IMG/VR virus record: IMGVR_UViG_3300048837_001091 | Span: 1-44,390 of that record | DNA: 44,390 nt | Source of the DNA: a virus | Direction: 5' to 3' (one strand) | Shown: one piece after another, positions 22,582 through 30,532 of the stretch | Numbering within the stretch: position 1 is the first letter of the stretch | Layout: every line of letters starts with the position of its first letter | The notes under the pieces: generated by a model | Database searches by the model: none | The model's input: the letters and a program-made list of their open reading frames with translations, nothing else | Told to the model about the DNA's origin: nothing | Program-made: the position numbers and the translations under genes

Positions 22582-24254
22582 CAGGCCTGATCATCGACAA
22601 CTTCGCGGGCGCGGGCGGGGCCTCGGTGGGGATCGAGGCGGCCATGGGCCGATCCGTCGACTACGCCATCAACCACGACCCCGAGGCGATCGAGACGCAC
22701 GCGGTGAATCACCCGGGCACGACGCACCTGGTCGAGGACGTCTTCGCCGTGAATCCCGCCGAGCTGTGCGCGGGGCGGGCGGTGGACCTGGCTTGGTTTA
22801 GCCCGGACTGCACGCACCACAGCCGGGCCAAGGGCGGGCGGCCGCGCGAGAACAAGCGGCGCGGGCTGGCGTGGGTGGTGATCCGGTGGGCGGCGACGGT
22901 CCGGCCGGCGGTGATCATGCTCGAGAACGTGAGCGAGTTCGCCGAGTGGGGGCCGCTGGACGCCGAGGGCCGGCCGTGCCCAAAACGCAAGGGCCAGACG
23001 TTCCGGTCGTGGACCGGGCGGCTCCGCGAGCTGGGCTACGACGTGCAGTGGCGCGAGCTGGTGGCGGCCGACTACGGCACGCCCACGATCCGCAAGCGGC
23101 TGTTCCTGGTGGCGCGGTGCGACGGCAAGCCCATCGTGTGGCCCGAGCCGACCCACGCGCCGCGTGAGAAGGCCGGGGCGCTGGGGCTCAAGCCGTGGCG
23201 GGCGGCGGCCGAGTGCATCGACTGGAGCCTGCCGTGCCCGTCGATCTTCCTGACGCCCGAGGAGGCCAAGGCGTGGGGCAAGGCCCACGGCGTGCCGACG
23301 CCCAAGCGGCCGCTGGCCGAGGCGACGATGGCACGCATCGCGAGGGGCGTGAAGCGGTATGTGCTCGACGGCGATCCTTTCGTGGTGCTGTGCAACCACG
23401 GCGGGTCCGAGTTCCGGGGCCAGGCGGTCGGCGATCCGATGCAGACGATCACGGCCGCGCACGATGCGCGGGGTGTCGTGCGCCCGTTCGTGACGAAGTT
23501 TCGTACGGGTTCGACGGGCCACTCGGCCGAGGATCCGCTGCACACAATCACGGCCAACAGCTTTGTGAAGCGGCCGGGCGGCGCGGTCCCGCTTGGAATC
23601 GTGGCGCCGAGCCTCGTGCAGACCGGCTACGGCGAGCGTGAGGGCCAGGCCCCGCGTTCCCTGGACATCGGCCGGCCGCTGGGTGTGGTGCCCGCGGGCG
23701 GGTGCAAGCACGCCCTGGTCGCGGCGTTCCTGGCCAAGCACTTCGGCGGGGTCGTGGGCCAGGGCGTCGACCGCCCCGCGTCTACGGTGACGGCGACCGA
23801 CCACCACGCGCTGGTGGCGGCAAGCCTGACGTACGCCCAGCAGGGCGGCCGCAACCGCGACGCGCGGGAGCCGATCCACACGATCACCGCCAGCGGCAAG
23901 GACCAGAACTGCGCCGTCGCCGCCTTCCTGACCAAGTACCACGGCACCGGCGGGCAGCACGCGGCCTGCGGCGACCCGATGCACTGCGTGACGTGCGCCG
24001 ACCGGATGGCCCTGGTGACGGTGGCCGGCCAGGTCTACGCCATCGCTGATCTGTGCATGCGCATGCTCCAGCCCCACGAGCTGCTGGCGGCCCAGTTCGG
24101 GCGCTTCGCCGCGGGCTACCGGCTGATCGGCACGAAGCGGCGGCAGGTGGCGGGGATCGGCAACTCGGTGTGTCCCGAGGTCGCCGAGGCGCTGGTGCGG
24201 GCGAACGTGCCGGCGCGGGCGCCGCGGCGGTCCAGAAAGGCGGTGGCGGCGTGA
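22578..24254 (+). CDS. C5 cytosine DNA methyltransferase
   Basis: This 558-residue enzyme starts at ATG 22578. Motif I is FAGAGGAS (residues 9-16); motif IV is FSPDCTHHS with catalytic Cys78 in PDC rather than the usual PPC; motif VI is ENV (116-118); motif VIII is DYGTPTIRKR; motif X is GNSVCPEVAEAL near the end. The target-recognition region between VIII and X has five repeats of the pattern P-x-x-T-[IV]-T (DPMQTIT, DPLHTIT, RPASTVT, EPIHTIT, DPMHCVT). No restriction enzyme is adjacent, so it is an orphan enzyme, likely to protect phage DNA or mark it for regulation. Confidence 0.92.
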   Translation: MTGLIIDNFAGAGGASVGIEAAMGRSVDYAINHDPEAIETHAVNHPGTTHLVEDVFAVNPAELCAGRAVDLAWFSPDCTHHSRAKGGRPRENKRRGLAWVVIRWAATVRPAVIMLENVSEFAEWGPLDAEGRPCPKRKGQTFRSWTGRLRELGYDVQWRELVAADYGTPTIRKRLFLVARCDGKPIVWPEPTHAPREKAGALGLKPWRAAAECIDWSLPCPSIFLTPEEAKAWGKAHGVPTPKRPLAEATMARIARGVKRYVLDGDPFVVLCNHGGSEFRGQAVGDPMQTITAAHDARGVVRPFVTKFRTGSTGHSAEDPLHTITANSFVKRPGGAVPLGIVAPSLVQTGYGEREGQAPRSLDIGRPLGVVPAGGCKHALVAAFLAKHFGGVVGQGVDRPASTVTATDHHALVAASLTYAQQGGRNRDAREPIHTITASGKDQNCAVAAFLTKYHGTGGQHAACGDPMHCVTCADRMALVTVAGQVYAIADLCMRMLQPHELLAAQFGRFAAGYRLIGTKRRQVAGIGNSVCPEVAEALVRANVPARAPRRSRKAVAA

Positions 24255-24766
24255 CGTTCAAGGCCAAACCCATCCCCCGACCGCAACCTGTAAGCCAGCC
24301 TGAGCAGTTGCCACCCGAGACACCCGAGCCCGTGGCCTTCATCGAAGTCCAAGGCCCGGTGGCCAACCGCGGCGTGTTGACTCCTGAGGTCCTTCTCACG
24401 CTCGTGCTGGACTTCTACGGCGTCTCGGATGCAATATTCCGAGGTCGTGGCCGCCACAGGGACACGGTGAAGGCTCGCCAGGCGTTCGTCTGGCTCGCTC
24501 GGCAGCACCTGAAGCACTCGTACCCCGAGCTGGCCATCATTGCGAGCAGGCCCAACCACTCCAGCCTCGTCACGCAGATGCGTCGTGTCGAGCGTCGGAT
24601 GATCGAAGAGCCGGATTTCCGCGACGAGCTGCTTGAGCTCAACGCCTGGGTCATTGCCAATAAACCAGGGCGCAAGCCGCCAGCGCCGGAGGTCACGCAG
24701 CACCAGCCCGCCGCGCCGTACCCGATCGAGGGCGATCCGATCCCGCTGGAAGGCGGTGAGTCATGA
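24251..24766 (+). CDS. DnaA domain IV-like DNA-binding protein
   Basis: This 171-residue protein starts at GTG 24251 (GTGA overlap). Residues 42-117 match the DNA-binding domain IV of DnaA: a helix starting LTPEVLLTLVLDFYGVSD, the basic loop RGRGRHRDTVKARQAFVWLAR, and PNHSSLVTQMRRVERRM, which corresponds to the DHTTV-type signature helix. The AAA+ ATPase domain is absent. Flanks are Pro-rich. It could bind DnaA boxes to start phage replication, or act as a decoy that restrains host initiation. Confidence 0.75.
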   Translation: MTFKAKPIPRPQPVSQPEQLPPETPEPVAFIEVQGPVANRGVLTPEVLLTLVLDFYGVSDAIFRGRGRHRDTVKARQAFVWLARQHLKHSYPELAIIASRPNHSSLVTQMRRVERRMIEEPDFRDELLELNAWVIANKPGRKPPAPEVTQHQPAAPYPIEGDPIPLEGGES

Positions 24767-25707
24767 CGGCGGTGGACTGCGCGATTCGGGCGGTGGCGCC
24801 ATGGTTCGGTGCGAAGCGCCGCATGGCAGAGATGATCGTCGCCGAGTTGGGCGAGCATGACAGCTACGTCGAGCCGTTTTGCGGCTCCTGCGCCGTGCTG
24901 CTCGGCAAACAACAGGTCAGCTTCGAGACCGTGAACGACCTCCACGGTGACCTGACCCACCTGCTCCGGTGCCTCCAGGATGAGGCCGTGGCGCTCTGGC
25001 TGTACGGACAGACCGCACGGACGTGCATGGCCGAGGGCTTGCTGAAGGACGCCCACGAGCTGCTCGGCGGATCTCCGCCGCCAGACATGGGCGCTCCGGT
25101 CGACCGCCACCGCGCGTACGCCTATCTGATCCAGAGCTGGATGATGCGGTCCGGCGTGTCCGGAACCAAACTCGGAGAGGTCTCAGGGGTCAGCTCGTGC
25201 ATCGCAACGAGGTTCACCACCGGCGGAGGATCCCCAACCGTTCGTTGGACCTCGATGGTCGAGAGCATTCCCGCGTGGCACCTTCGGCTCCGGAGCGTCG
25301 TGGTGCTCCGCCGAGATGCTTTCGCGCTCATCGAGCAGATTGACGACAAGTCTGGCGTGGTGATCTACCTAGACCCGCCATATCTGGCGGGATCTCGCAC
25401 CGGACTGGACCGCGCCAGCGGAAAGGCGGCCTACCTCCACGAGTTCGAGGCCGGCGGCGTCGGGATCTTCGGCCACGTGGACGACCACACCCGCCTGGCC
25501 GACGCCCTGGGCCGCTTCAAGCGGGCCCGGGTCGTCGTCAGCTACTACGCCCACCCCCGCCTGGCGGAGCTCTACCCGGGCTGGACCGTGCGCGACTGCA
25601 CCCAGAACAAGAACATGAGCAACTTCACTGGCCGCGGCGAGCGCTACTCCAAGTCGCCCGAGGTTCTGTTGATCAACGGGCCCAGCTACACCGGCGGTGG
25701 CTCATGA
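24763..25707 (+). CDS. DNA adenine N6-methyltransferase (D12/Dam class)
   Basis: This 314-residue enzyme begins at ATG 24763 (ATGA overlap). It has PWFGAKRRM (residues 13-21) and the AdoMet-binding EPFCGSCAV (37-45), a cysteine-rich variant of the usual FxGxG. The catalytic DPPY is at 204-207, and a C-terminal SKSPEVLLIN segment closes the domain. Order and size fit phage Dam-type enzymes. It may mask GATC-like or other sites from host restriction, or mark replication status. Confidence 0.92.
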   Translation: MTAVDCAIRAVAPWFGAKRRMAEMIVAELGEHDSYVEPFCGSCAVLLGKQQVSFETVNDLHGDLTHLLRCLQDEAVALWLYGQTARTCMAEGLLKDAHELLGGSPPPDMGAPVDRHRAYAYLIQSWMMRSGVSGTKLGEVSGVSSCIATRFTTGGGSPTVRWTSMVESIPAWHLRLRSVVVLRRDAFALIEQIDDKSGVVIYLDPPYLAGSRTGLDRASGKAAYLHEFEAGGVGIFGHVDDHTRLADALGRFKRARVVVSYYAHPRLAELYPGWTVRDCTQNKNMSNFTGRGERYSKSPEVLLINGPSYTGGGS

Positions 25708-26807
25708 GTAAGGCCCCCGGCATCTTCATCCAGCTCAAGACCACGATCATCCACGATGACAAGCTCGCCGCGGCGGGCCCTGAGGCCACGTGCCTGTACG
25801 TCAAGGGCCTCTGCTGGGCGAAGGAACACCTGACCGATGGCGAGGTCCGGCGTGGCGCCCTGGCCATCCTGGGGGCCGGCATCAGCGACCCAGAGGCCGC
25901 CGCGCAGCGCCTCGTGGACAACCACCTGTGGACCGTGACCGAGAACGGCTGGACGGTCGGCTCCGAGCGGTGGGCCAGGCACCAGGAAACCAAGGCCCAG
26001 GTCGACGCCCGCCGAGAGGCCGACCGAGAGCGCAAGAAGGCCGGCAAGAAGGTCACAAAGAAGGTCGCGAAGACCACGAAACCGAAGGCGTCAGGAATCC
26101 GCGAGGATTCCGGGCGGAATCCGAGCGGAAGCAAACCGGAATCCGCGACGAGTCGGGACGGATTCCAGCATACAGACACATATCCAGAGACAGAGACAGA
26201 GACAGAATCACCACCACCACGCGCGAGCAAACGCGAACCCGAACCGGCTGCGCCGGGTGGTGGTGGTGGTGAGTGCGCTGGATTCGAGGGGGATCTGGAC
26301 ACGGCTGTCGCCGCCCTGACGGCGCTCCGCGTGAACCGGGCCACGTCCCACGCCCGGCAGGCGGGCAGCGAGCGGGCGGTGCTCTACGCCATCGAGCGGG
26401 CCCGCGAGCCCGGCGTGAAGAACCGGGCCGCCATGGCGGTCCAGCTCATCCGCGACGGCGAGAAGCCGCCGGCGGGCTGGCGATCGCGGGGCGAGATCGA
26501 TGCCGCCAGCGCCGAGCGCAACCGCCAGGCCGATCGCGATCAGGCCGTCGATCTGGCACAGCGGAAGCGCGAGTACGAACGCAACGTCGCCGAGATCGCG
26601 TTGATCAAGGCCCACCAGGACATCGCCATGCAAGCCGCCGAGCAGGTCGCCAAGGGCGACAGCTTCTCGGCCAGGACGCTCAGATCCAGGCCCAAGCGTG
26701 ATTGGGTGCTCAACCCGCTCTGCCGTGCCGAGGTCCTGGACGCGATCGAGAAAGAAACCGGAGACACCGTCGAGGCGCTGCTGGCCAGCGGGAGGGAATC
26801 AGCGTGA
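25704..26807 (+). CDS. Phage replication initiator-like protein (O-type)
   Basis: ATG 25704 (ATGA overlap) gives 367 residues. The N-terminal 100 residues resemble the winged-helix start of phage replication proteins (FIQLKTTIIHDDKLAAAGPEA, CWAKEHLTDGEVRRGAL). A low-complexity linker follows (KKAGKKVTKKVAKTTK, TETETES, poly-Gly). Residues 190-300 are helical and Arg/Ala-rich. Lambda O-like proteins often carry the origin within their own coding sequence in such linkers; this one has imperfect repeats at 26160-26270 (GACAGAGACAGAGACAGA; a ggtggt run). Helicase loading by host factors would be needed. Confidence 0.7.
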   Translation: MSKAPGIFIQLKTTIIHDDKLAAAGPEATCLYVKGLCWAKEHLTDGEVRRGALAILGAGISDPEAAAQRLVDNHLWTVTENGWTVGSERWARHQETKAQVDARREADRERKKAGKKVTKKVAKTTKPKASGIREDSGRNPSGSKPESATSRDGFQHTDTYPETETETESPPPRASKREPEPAAPGGGGGECAGFEGDLDTAVAALTALRVNRATSHARQAGSERAVLYAIERAREPGVKNRAAMAVQLIRDGEKPPAGWRSRGEIDAASAERNRQADRDQAVDLAQRKREYERNVAEIALIKAHQDIAMQAAEQVAKGDSFSARTLRSRPKRDWVLNPLCRAEVLDAIEKETGDTVEALLASGRESA

Positions 26808-27229
26808 AGATCGAAGAACTCATGGAGATCGTCAGGATTTACCGGCTCTCGAAGGCGGATGAAAAACAAACGGGCAGGACCAGTGCCATGATCGAAGAAA
26901 TGGCCCGTCGAGTTGCCCACGGCAGCGACGTGCTCGGTGTGTTTGTGTCACGCCAGCAAGCCATGGCCGCGATGTCCGACGTCGAGAAGCGAGCCCGGGA
27001 GATTCATCAGGAGCTCGGCAAGACCCAGCCTTCTGAATCTGTGCTGGCCCTCGGCAACGCCCTCAGGGAGCGTCACCCGGACGCCCGCGGCCATTGCTTC
27101 TGCATCCAGGTGGGCACCGCCACGCCGCCCAGTTTCTACCCGGATGAACGGTTCGTAGACCACGCGGTGCATGAGGCTCGCGTTTCCACGTTCGCTTGTG
27201 ACATGGGTCTTCTGGGGGTGTCGTCATGA
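26804..27229 (+). CDS. Hypothetical protein, 141 aa
   Basis: GTG 26804 starts in a GTGA overlap. The protein is helical at first (IEELMEIVRIYRLSKADEKQTGRTSAMIEEMARRV), then contains VEKRAREIHQEL, and ends with a mixed region containing HCFCIQVG and FACDMG. No family was recognised. Coupling on both sides places it in the replication operon. Confidence 0.7.
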   Translation: MKIEELMEIVRIYRLSKADEKQTGRTSAMIEEMARRVAHGSDVLGVFVSRQQAMAAMSDVEKRAREIHQELGKTQPSESVLALGNALRERHPDARGHCFCIQVGTATPPSFYPDERFVDHAVHEARVSTFACDMGLLGVSS

Positions 27230-27339
27230 AACCGATCCGCGCCATCGTCTCGTTCCTCGCCTGCGCGCTCTACGCCATCGGCTACGCCTTCATGTGGGCC
27301 TCCCAGGCCCTCGACGAGGCCGTGGAGGTGCGCCCGTGA
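27226..27339 (+). CDS. 37-residue single-span membrane peptide
   Basis: ATG 27226 overlaps the upstream stop, and its stop overlaps the next GTG. The peptide is basic at the start (MKPIR), hydrophobic (AIVSFLACALYAIGYAFMW), then acidic. Small membrane peptides of this design are common in phage early operons and may affect host membrane proteins. Confidence 0.6.
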   Translation: MKPIRAIVSFLACALYAIGYAFMWASQALDEAVEVRP

Positions 27340-28715
27340 AGGTCGACCTCACGATCAACAAGGCCCGCGGCGTCCAGCGCACGGACATCGAGTGGGCCGA
27401 CTACTCGGCCAACCCCATCCGGGCCCGCGACCGCGTCACGGGCGAGGTCGGATGGGCCTGCCGCAAGGTCAGCGCCGGCTGCGCGAACTGCTACGCCGAG
27501 GCGCTCAACAAGCGCTTCGGCACCAAGCACCCCTACACCGCCGCCGGGCTCGGCCAGGTCGAGCAGGTGCTCGATGAGGGCGTGCTCCGCAAGCTGCTGA
27601 CCATGCGGCCGCGGGGCCCGTTCAATAACGGCCGGGAGCGTCCGGCGGTGTTCCTGGGCGACATGATGGACCTGTTCTACGGCGACGAGGCCGACGAGCG
27701 GGCCGCCAAGGCCGCCGGCGTGCCCTTCGCCCCGATCCCCTTCGACATGCTCGACCGCCTCTTCGCCGTCATGGCGCTGCGCACCGACATCGACTTCCTG
27801 CTGCTGACCAAGCGGCCTGGGCGGATGCGGGAGTATTTCGAGGCACACCCCGACTTTGACCGCGCCTTGGACAGACTCCCGGGCGCTGCGGACATCGACA
27901 TCGATGGCACCCATCTCAAGTGCGTCCAAGACTCGACGGGCGAATACGAGGTCGTGACGCGGGTTTGGCCCCTGCCCAACGTCTGGGGCGGCACGAGCGT
28001 CGAGAGCGACGCCGTGATCAATCGCGTCGATGAGCTGCGTAAGTGCCGCCTGGCCGTCCGCTTCCTGAGCTGCGAGCCGCTGATTGGCAAGCTGAACCTC
28101 AACGGCATGCTTCGCAAGTCGCAGAGGCGTCATATCGGGGCGTGTATAAACGGCCTGCTGCGCAACCGCCAATTCGACTGCTTGCAGCACGACGACGGCA
28201 CGCCGATGACGCCGGCAGAGGCCGAGGCTGACCTCAGGCAGCTTCAGATCGAAGGCGTTGAAGTCATCCCCTGCGTCGGCCGCGACAAGTGCCCCGACTT
28301 CCACCCCAAGACCGGCTGCCCTGGCCACCCCCAGGCCGGCATCGACTGGGTCATCGTCGGCGGCGAGAGCGGCCGCGGCGCCCGGCCGTGCGATCTGGCG
28401 TGGATCCGCGGCGTGGTCGAGCAGTGCCGCGAGGCGAAGGTGCCCTGCTTCGTGAAGCAGCTCGGATATTGGATCCAAGGCCCGCACGACTTCGATGGCT
28501 GGCATGGTGCCATCGATCGATTCCTGCTGAAGTCCGAAGATGGATCCACGGCCACCTGGCACCGTCCAGTACTCCGATCCGAGCTCCACCCAGAACGCTT
28601 TGACGAGCGCCCGCGCAACGCGATCGCGTGGGGCTTGGGCGACCCCAAGGGCGGCGACCCGGCCGAATGGCCCCAGGACCTCCGCGTCCGCCAGATCCCC
28701 GGGGGTGGCCAGTGA
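27336..28715 (+). CDS. DUF5131 (phage Gp37/Gp68 family) protein
   Basis: This 459-residue protein starts at GTG 27336. Family features are IEWADYSANPI (target motif near residue 18), the cysteine cluster VSAGCANCYAEALNKRF, VFLGDMMDLF, LLLTKRPGRM, VWGGTSVES, RFLSCEPLIG, DWVIVGGESGRGARP and VPCFVKQLG. These follow a TIM-barrel-like order and resemble radical-SAM-type barrels, with the Cys trio as a possible metal site. The family is widespread in phages and prophages and biochemically uncharacterised. An insertion of about 55 residues with further Cys/His residues (CVGRDKCPDFHPKTGCPGH) looks like an extra zinc finger. Confidence 0.88.
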   Translation: MKVDLTINKARGVQRTDIEWADYSANPIRARDRVTGEVGWACRKVSAGCANCYAEALNKRFGTKHPYTAAGLGQVEQVLDEGVLRKLLTMRPRGPFNNGRERPAVFLGDMMDLFYGDEADERAAKAAGVPFAPIPFDMLDRLFAVMALRTDIDFLLLTKRPGRMREYFEAHPDFDRALDRLPGAADIDIDGTHLKCVQDSTGEYEVVTRVWPLPNVWGGTSVESDAVINRVDELRKCRLAVRFLSCEPLIGKLNLNGMLRKSQRRHIGACINGLLRNRQFDCLQHDDGTPMTPAEAEADLRQLQIEGVEVIPCVGRDKCPDFHPKTGCPGHPQAGIDWVIVGGESGRGARPCDLAWIRGVVEQCREAKVPCFVKQLGYWIQGPHDFDGWHGAIDRFLLKSEDGSTATWHRPVLRSELHPERFDERPRNAIAWGLGDPKGGDPAEWPQDLRVRQIPGGGQ

Positions 28716-29452
28716 AAGAGCGACCGATCTTGTTCAGCGCCGAGATGGTGCGTGCGATCCTGGCGGGGCGCAAGACCCAGACGCGACGGGTGGTGAAGCC
28801 GCAGCCGTGGGAGTACCCCTTCGGCGGTCCAGAGATGTACCAGCCGACCGTCATCCGCAAGGGTTTCGAGGAAGCTGGCGACGAGATCTACGGGATCTAC
28901 GGACTGGACGGCGAATGGGGCGTGCGTTGCCCCTACGGCCAGCCCGGAGACCTGCTGTGGGTGCGTGAGGCGCATCGGATTCTGGACGATCCGGCGGCGC
29001 GTTTTGCGGACGAGCCCGAAACCCCTCCGCACCCCGACTTCGGTTCTTATGACGCTGGTGTGGCCATTCGGCGTGGCGAGAACGGCGAACGACTTGTCGT
29101 TGACTACCGGGCCGATGGTGGGCACGGCCGAATCAGGGATCGCATGGGCAAGCCACAGTGGAAGCCGTCCATCCACATGCCGAGGTGGGCTTGCCGCCTG
29201 ACCCTCCGCGTCACCGACGTGCGCGTGGAGCGGGTGCAGGAGATCAGTAGGGATGATTCCCGAGCAGAGGGACTCAAGCACGCCAACGCACACCAGATCG
29301 GCAAGACCTACTACGCGCCGGGATGGGTGGAAGACCCACGCGACGCCTTCGCTCGCCTCTGGGACTCCATCAACGCCAAACGTGCCCCGTGGGAGAGCAA
29401 CCCGTGGGTGTGGGTGGTCGAGTTCGAGCGGGTGGAGGGCGCCCATGCCTGA
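28712..29452 (+). CDS. ASCH-domain-like phage protein
   Basis: GTG 28712 gives 246 residues. It opens with ILFSAEMVRAILAGRKTQTRRVV, the ASCH-type 'GxKTxTRR' motif, and continues with PYGQPGDLLWVRE, HMPRWACRLTLRVTDVRVERVQEIS and EDPRDAFARLWDSIN. ASCH domains have a PUA-like fold and bind RNA or modified nucleic acids. It directly follows the DUF5131 gene, with which I believe it is often paired in phages; a joint role in RNA or nucleotide modification or counter-defence is possible. Confidence 0.8.
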   Translation: MKERPILFSAEMVRAILAGRKTQTRRVVKPQPWEYPFGGPEMYQPTVIRKGFEEAGDEIYGIYGLDGEWGVRCPYGQPGDLLWVREAHRILDDPAARFADEPETPPHPDFGSYDAGVAIRRGENGERLVVDYRADGGHGRIRDRMGKPQWKPSIHMPRWACRLTLRVTDVRVERVQEISRDDSRAEGLKHANAHQIGKTYYAPGWVEDPRDAFARLWDSINAKRAPWESNPWVWVVEFERVEGAHA

Positions 29453-29939
29453 ACACATCATCAACCAAACCGAACTCTGCGGCGCCATCTTCCAGCACCT
29501 TGCCGACCAGGGCATCGAGGAACTGGAACCGCGGTGCATCAACGCCGTCATCAAGGCCGCCGACGCCATCAAGGCCGAGTGCGAGCGCGAGAGCGTGAAG
29601 GCCACGGCCGGCATGGGCCTGATGGAGTGGCTCGCCAGCGACGACACGGGGCTGTCGAGCAAGTTCATGGCCCACGTGCTGTGCGGCAGACCGAAGGTTT
29701 GCGACGAGACACGCTTCCCATGGGATCCCAGCGACTTCGGCCGCTGCCACCGCTTCCTCGAGGCCGTACCCAATGCCCGCGAGAGCCTCGACGCCATGCG
29801 CCAGCACGGGCCGGTCTGGGCCGCCTACGTCGACCACTGGCAGGAGATGACCGACCTGTACCTGGCCGAGCTGCCCACCGGCTCATGCCCGAAGCTCTAC
29901 GAGCTGATGAAGCGTCTCCAGCGGGAGGCCGCGTCATGA
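29445..29939 (+). CDS. Hypothetical protein, 164 aa
   Basis: ATG 29445 lies 8 bases before the end of the ASCH gene. The second half (SDFGRCHRFLEAVPNARESLDAM, HWQEMTDLYLAELPTGSCPKLYELMK) matches a small helical module seen in several phage early proteins, where a conserved 'W-D-P-x-D-F-x-R-C' segment precedes two helices; here it reads PWDPSDFGRC. Function unknown. Confidence 0.75.
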   Translation: MPEHIINQTELCGAIFQHLADQGIEELEPRCINAVIKAADAIKAECERESVKATAGMGLMEWLASDDTGLSSKFMAHVLCGRPKVCDETRFPWDPSDFGRCHRFLEAVPNARESLDAMRQHGPVWAAYVDHWQEMTDLYLAELPTGSCPKLYELMKRLQREAAS

Positions 29940-30289
29940 ACCAGCCCGCATGGCTCGAAGCCGAGCAAGCCCAGGCCGCCGAGCGCCGGCACGACCGCCT
30001 CTGCCGCGCCGCCGCCGAGGCTGTGGGTTGGGGCGGTGTGACCAAGCAGCGTCTGTGCGGGCTTCTGTCGTGCGGCATGGTCGACGCCGGCAAGATGCTC
30101 GACGAATTGATCCGGCTGAACATCTGCGACGTCCGCTATGACGCCGAGGACCTCGCGCGAGTCGACTGGTACCCGGTCAATCGCGAGTTCCTCGAGAAGT
30201 GCCGCGATGGCGCCCACCCGGGCCCGTTCGGCGGCGATCACCTGGTCGAGGTCGTCAAGGGCATTCTGAGCAAGGAGGGATCGTCGTGA
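29936..30289 (+). CDS. Hypothetical protein, winged-helix-like, 117 aa
   Basis: ATG 29936 (ATGA overlap). After a helical N-terminus the segment GVTKQRLCGLLSCGMVDAGKMLDELIRLNICDVRYD has the helix-turn-helix and beta-wing rhythm of a winged helix. The remainder is acidic. It sits just ahead of the excisionase-like gene and might regulate integration, but no homologous family was recognised. Confidence 0.6.
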   Translation: MNQPAWLEAEQAQAAERRHDRLCRAAAEAVGWGGVTKQRLCGLLSCGMVDAGKMLDELIRLNICDVRYDAEDLARVDWYPVNREFLEKCRDGAHPGPFGGDHLVEVVKGILSKEGSS

Positions 30290-30528
30290 TCCAGCAGCAG
30301 GAGCAGGAACGCGAATACCATGGTGAAGAATTGCTGCTGGAGCCGTGGGAGGCCGCCGAGGCCCTCAAGATCAGCGCCAGCCAGCTTGAGAAGTGGACCA
30401 GCCAGAATCTGGTGCCATCGGTCAAGCTGGGAAGGCTGAGACGGTACTCTCCAGACGCACTCAAGGCATGGATCGCCAAAGGATGCCCGATGGAACCGCA
30501 AGGCAGCGGCGAAGTCGGGGAAAGGTGA
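30286..30528 (+). CDS. Excisionase-like HTH_17 protein
   Basis: This 80-residue protein starts at GTG 30286, preceded by AAGGAGGGATC. Residues 17-70 form a winged HTH: LEPWEAAEALKISASQLEKW, then LVPSVKLGRLRRYSPDALKAWI. The spacing of 4 bases to the integrase supports a recombination directionality factor that bends attachment-site DNA. Confidence 0.8.
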   Translation: MIQQQEQEREYHGEELLLEPWEAAEALKISASQLEKWTSQNLVPSVKLGRLRRYSPDALKAWIAKGCPMEPQGSGEVGER

Positions 30529-30532
30529 TCCC

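Noticed and set aside
22449-24077. Minus-strand 542-aa frame opposite the cytosine methyltransferase
   Set aside because: The plus strand has every methyltransferase motif; the antisense frame is an artefact of GC-rich codon bias.
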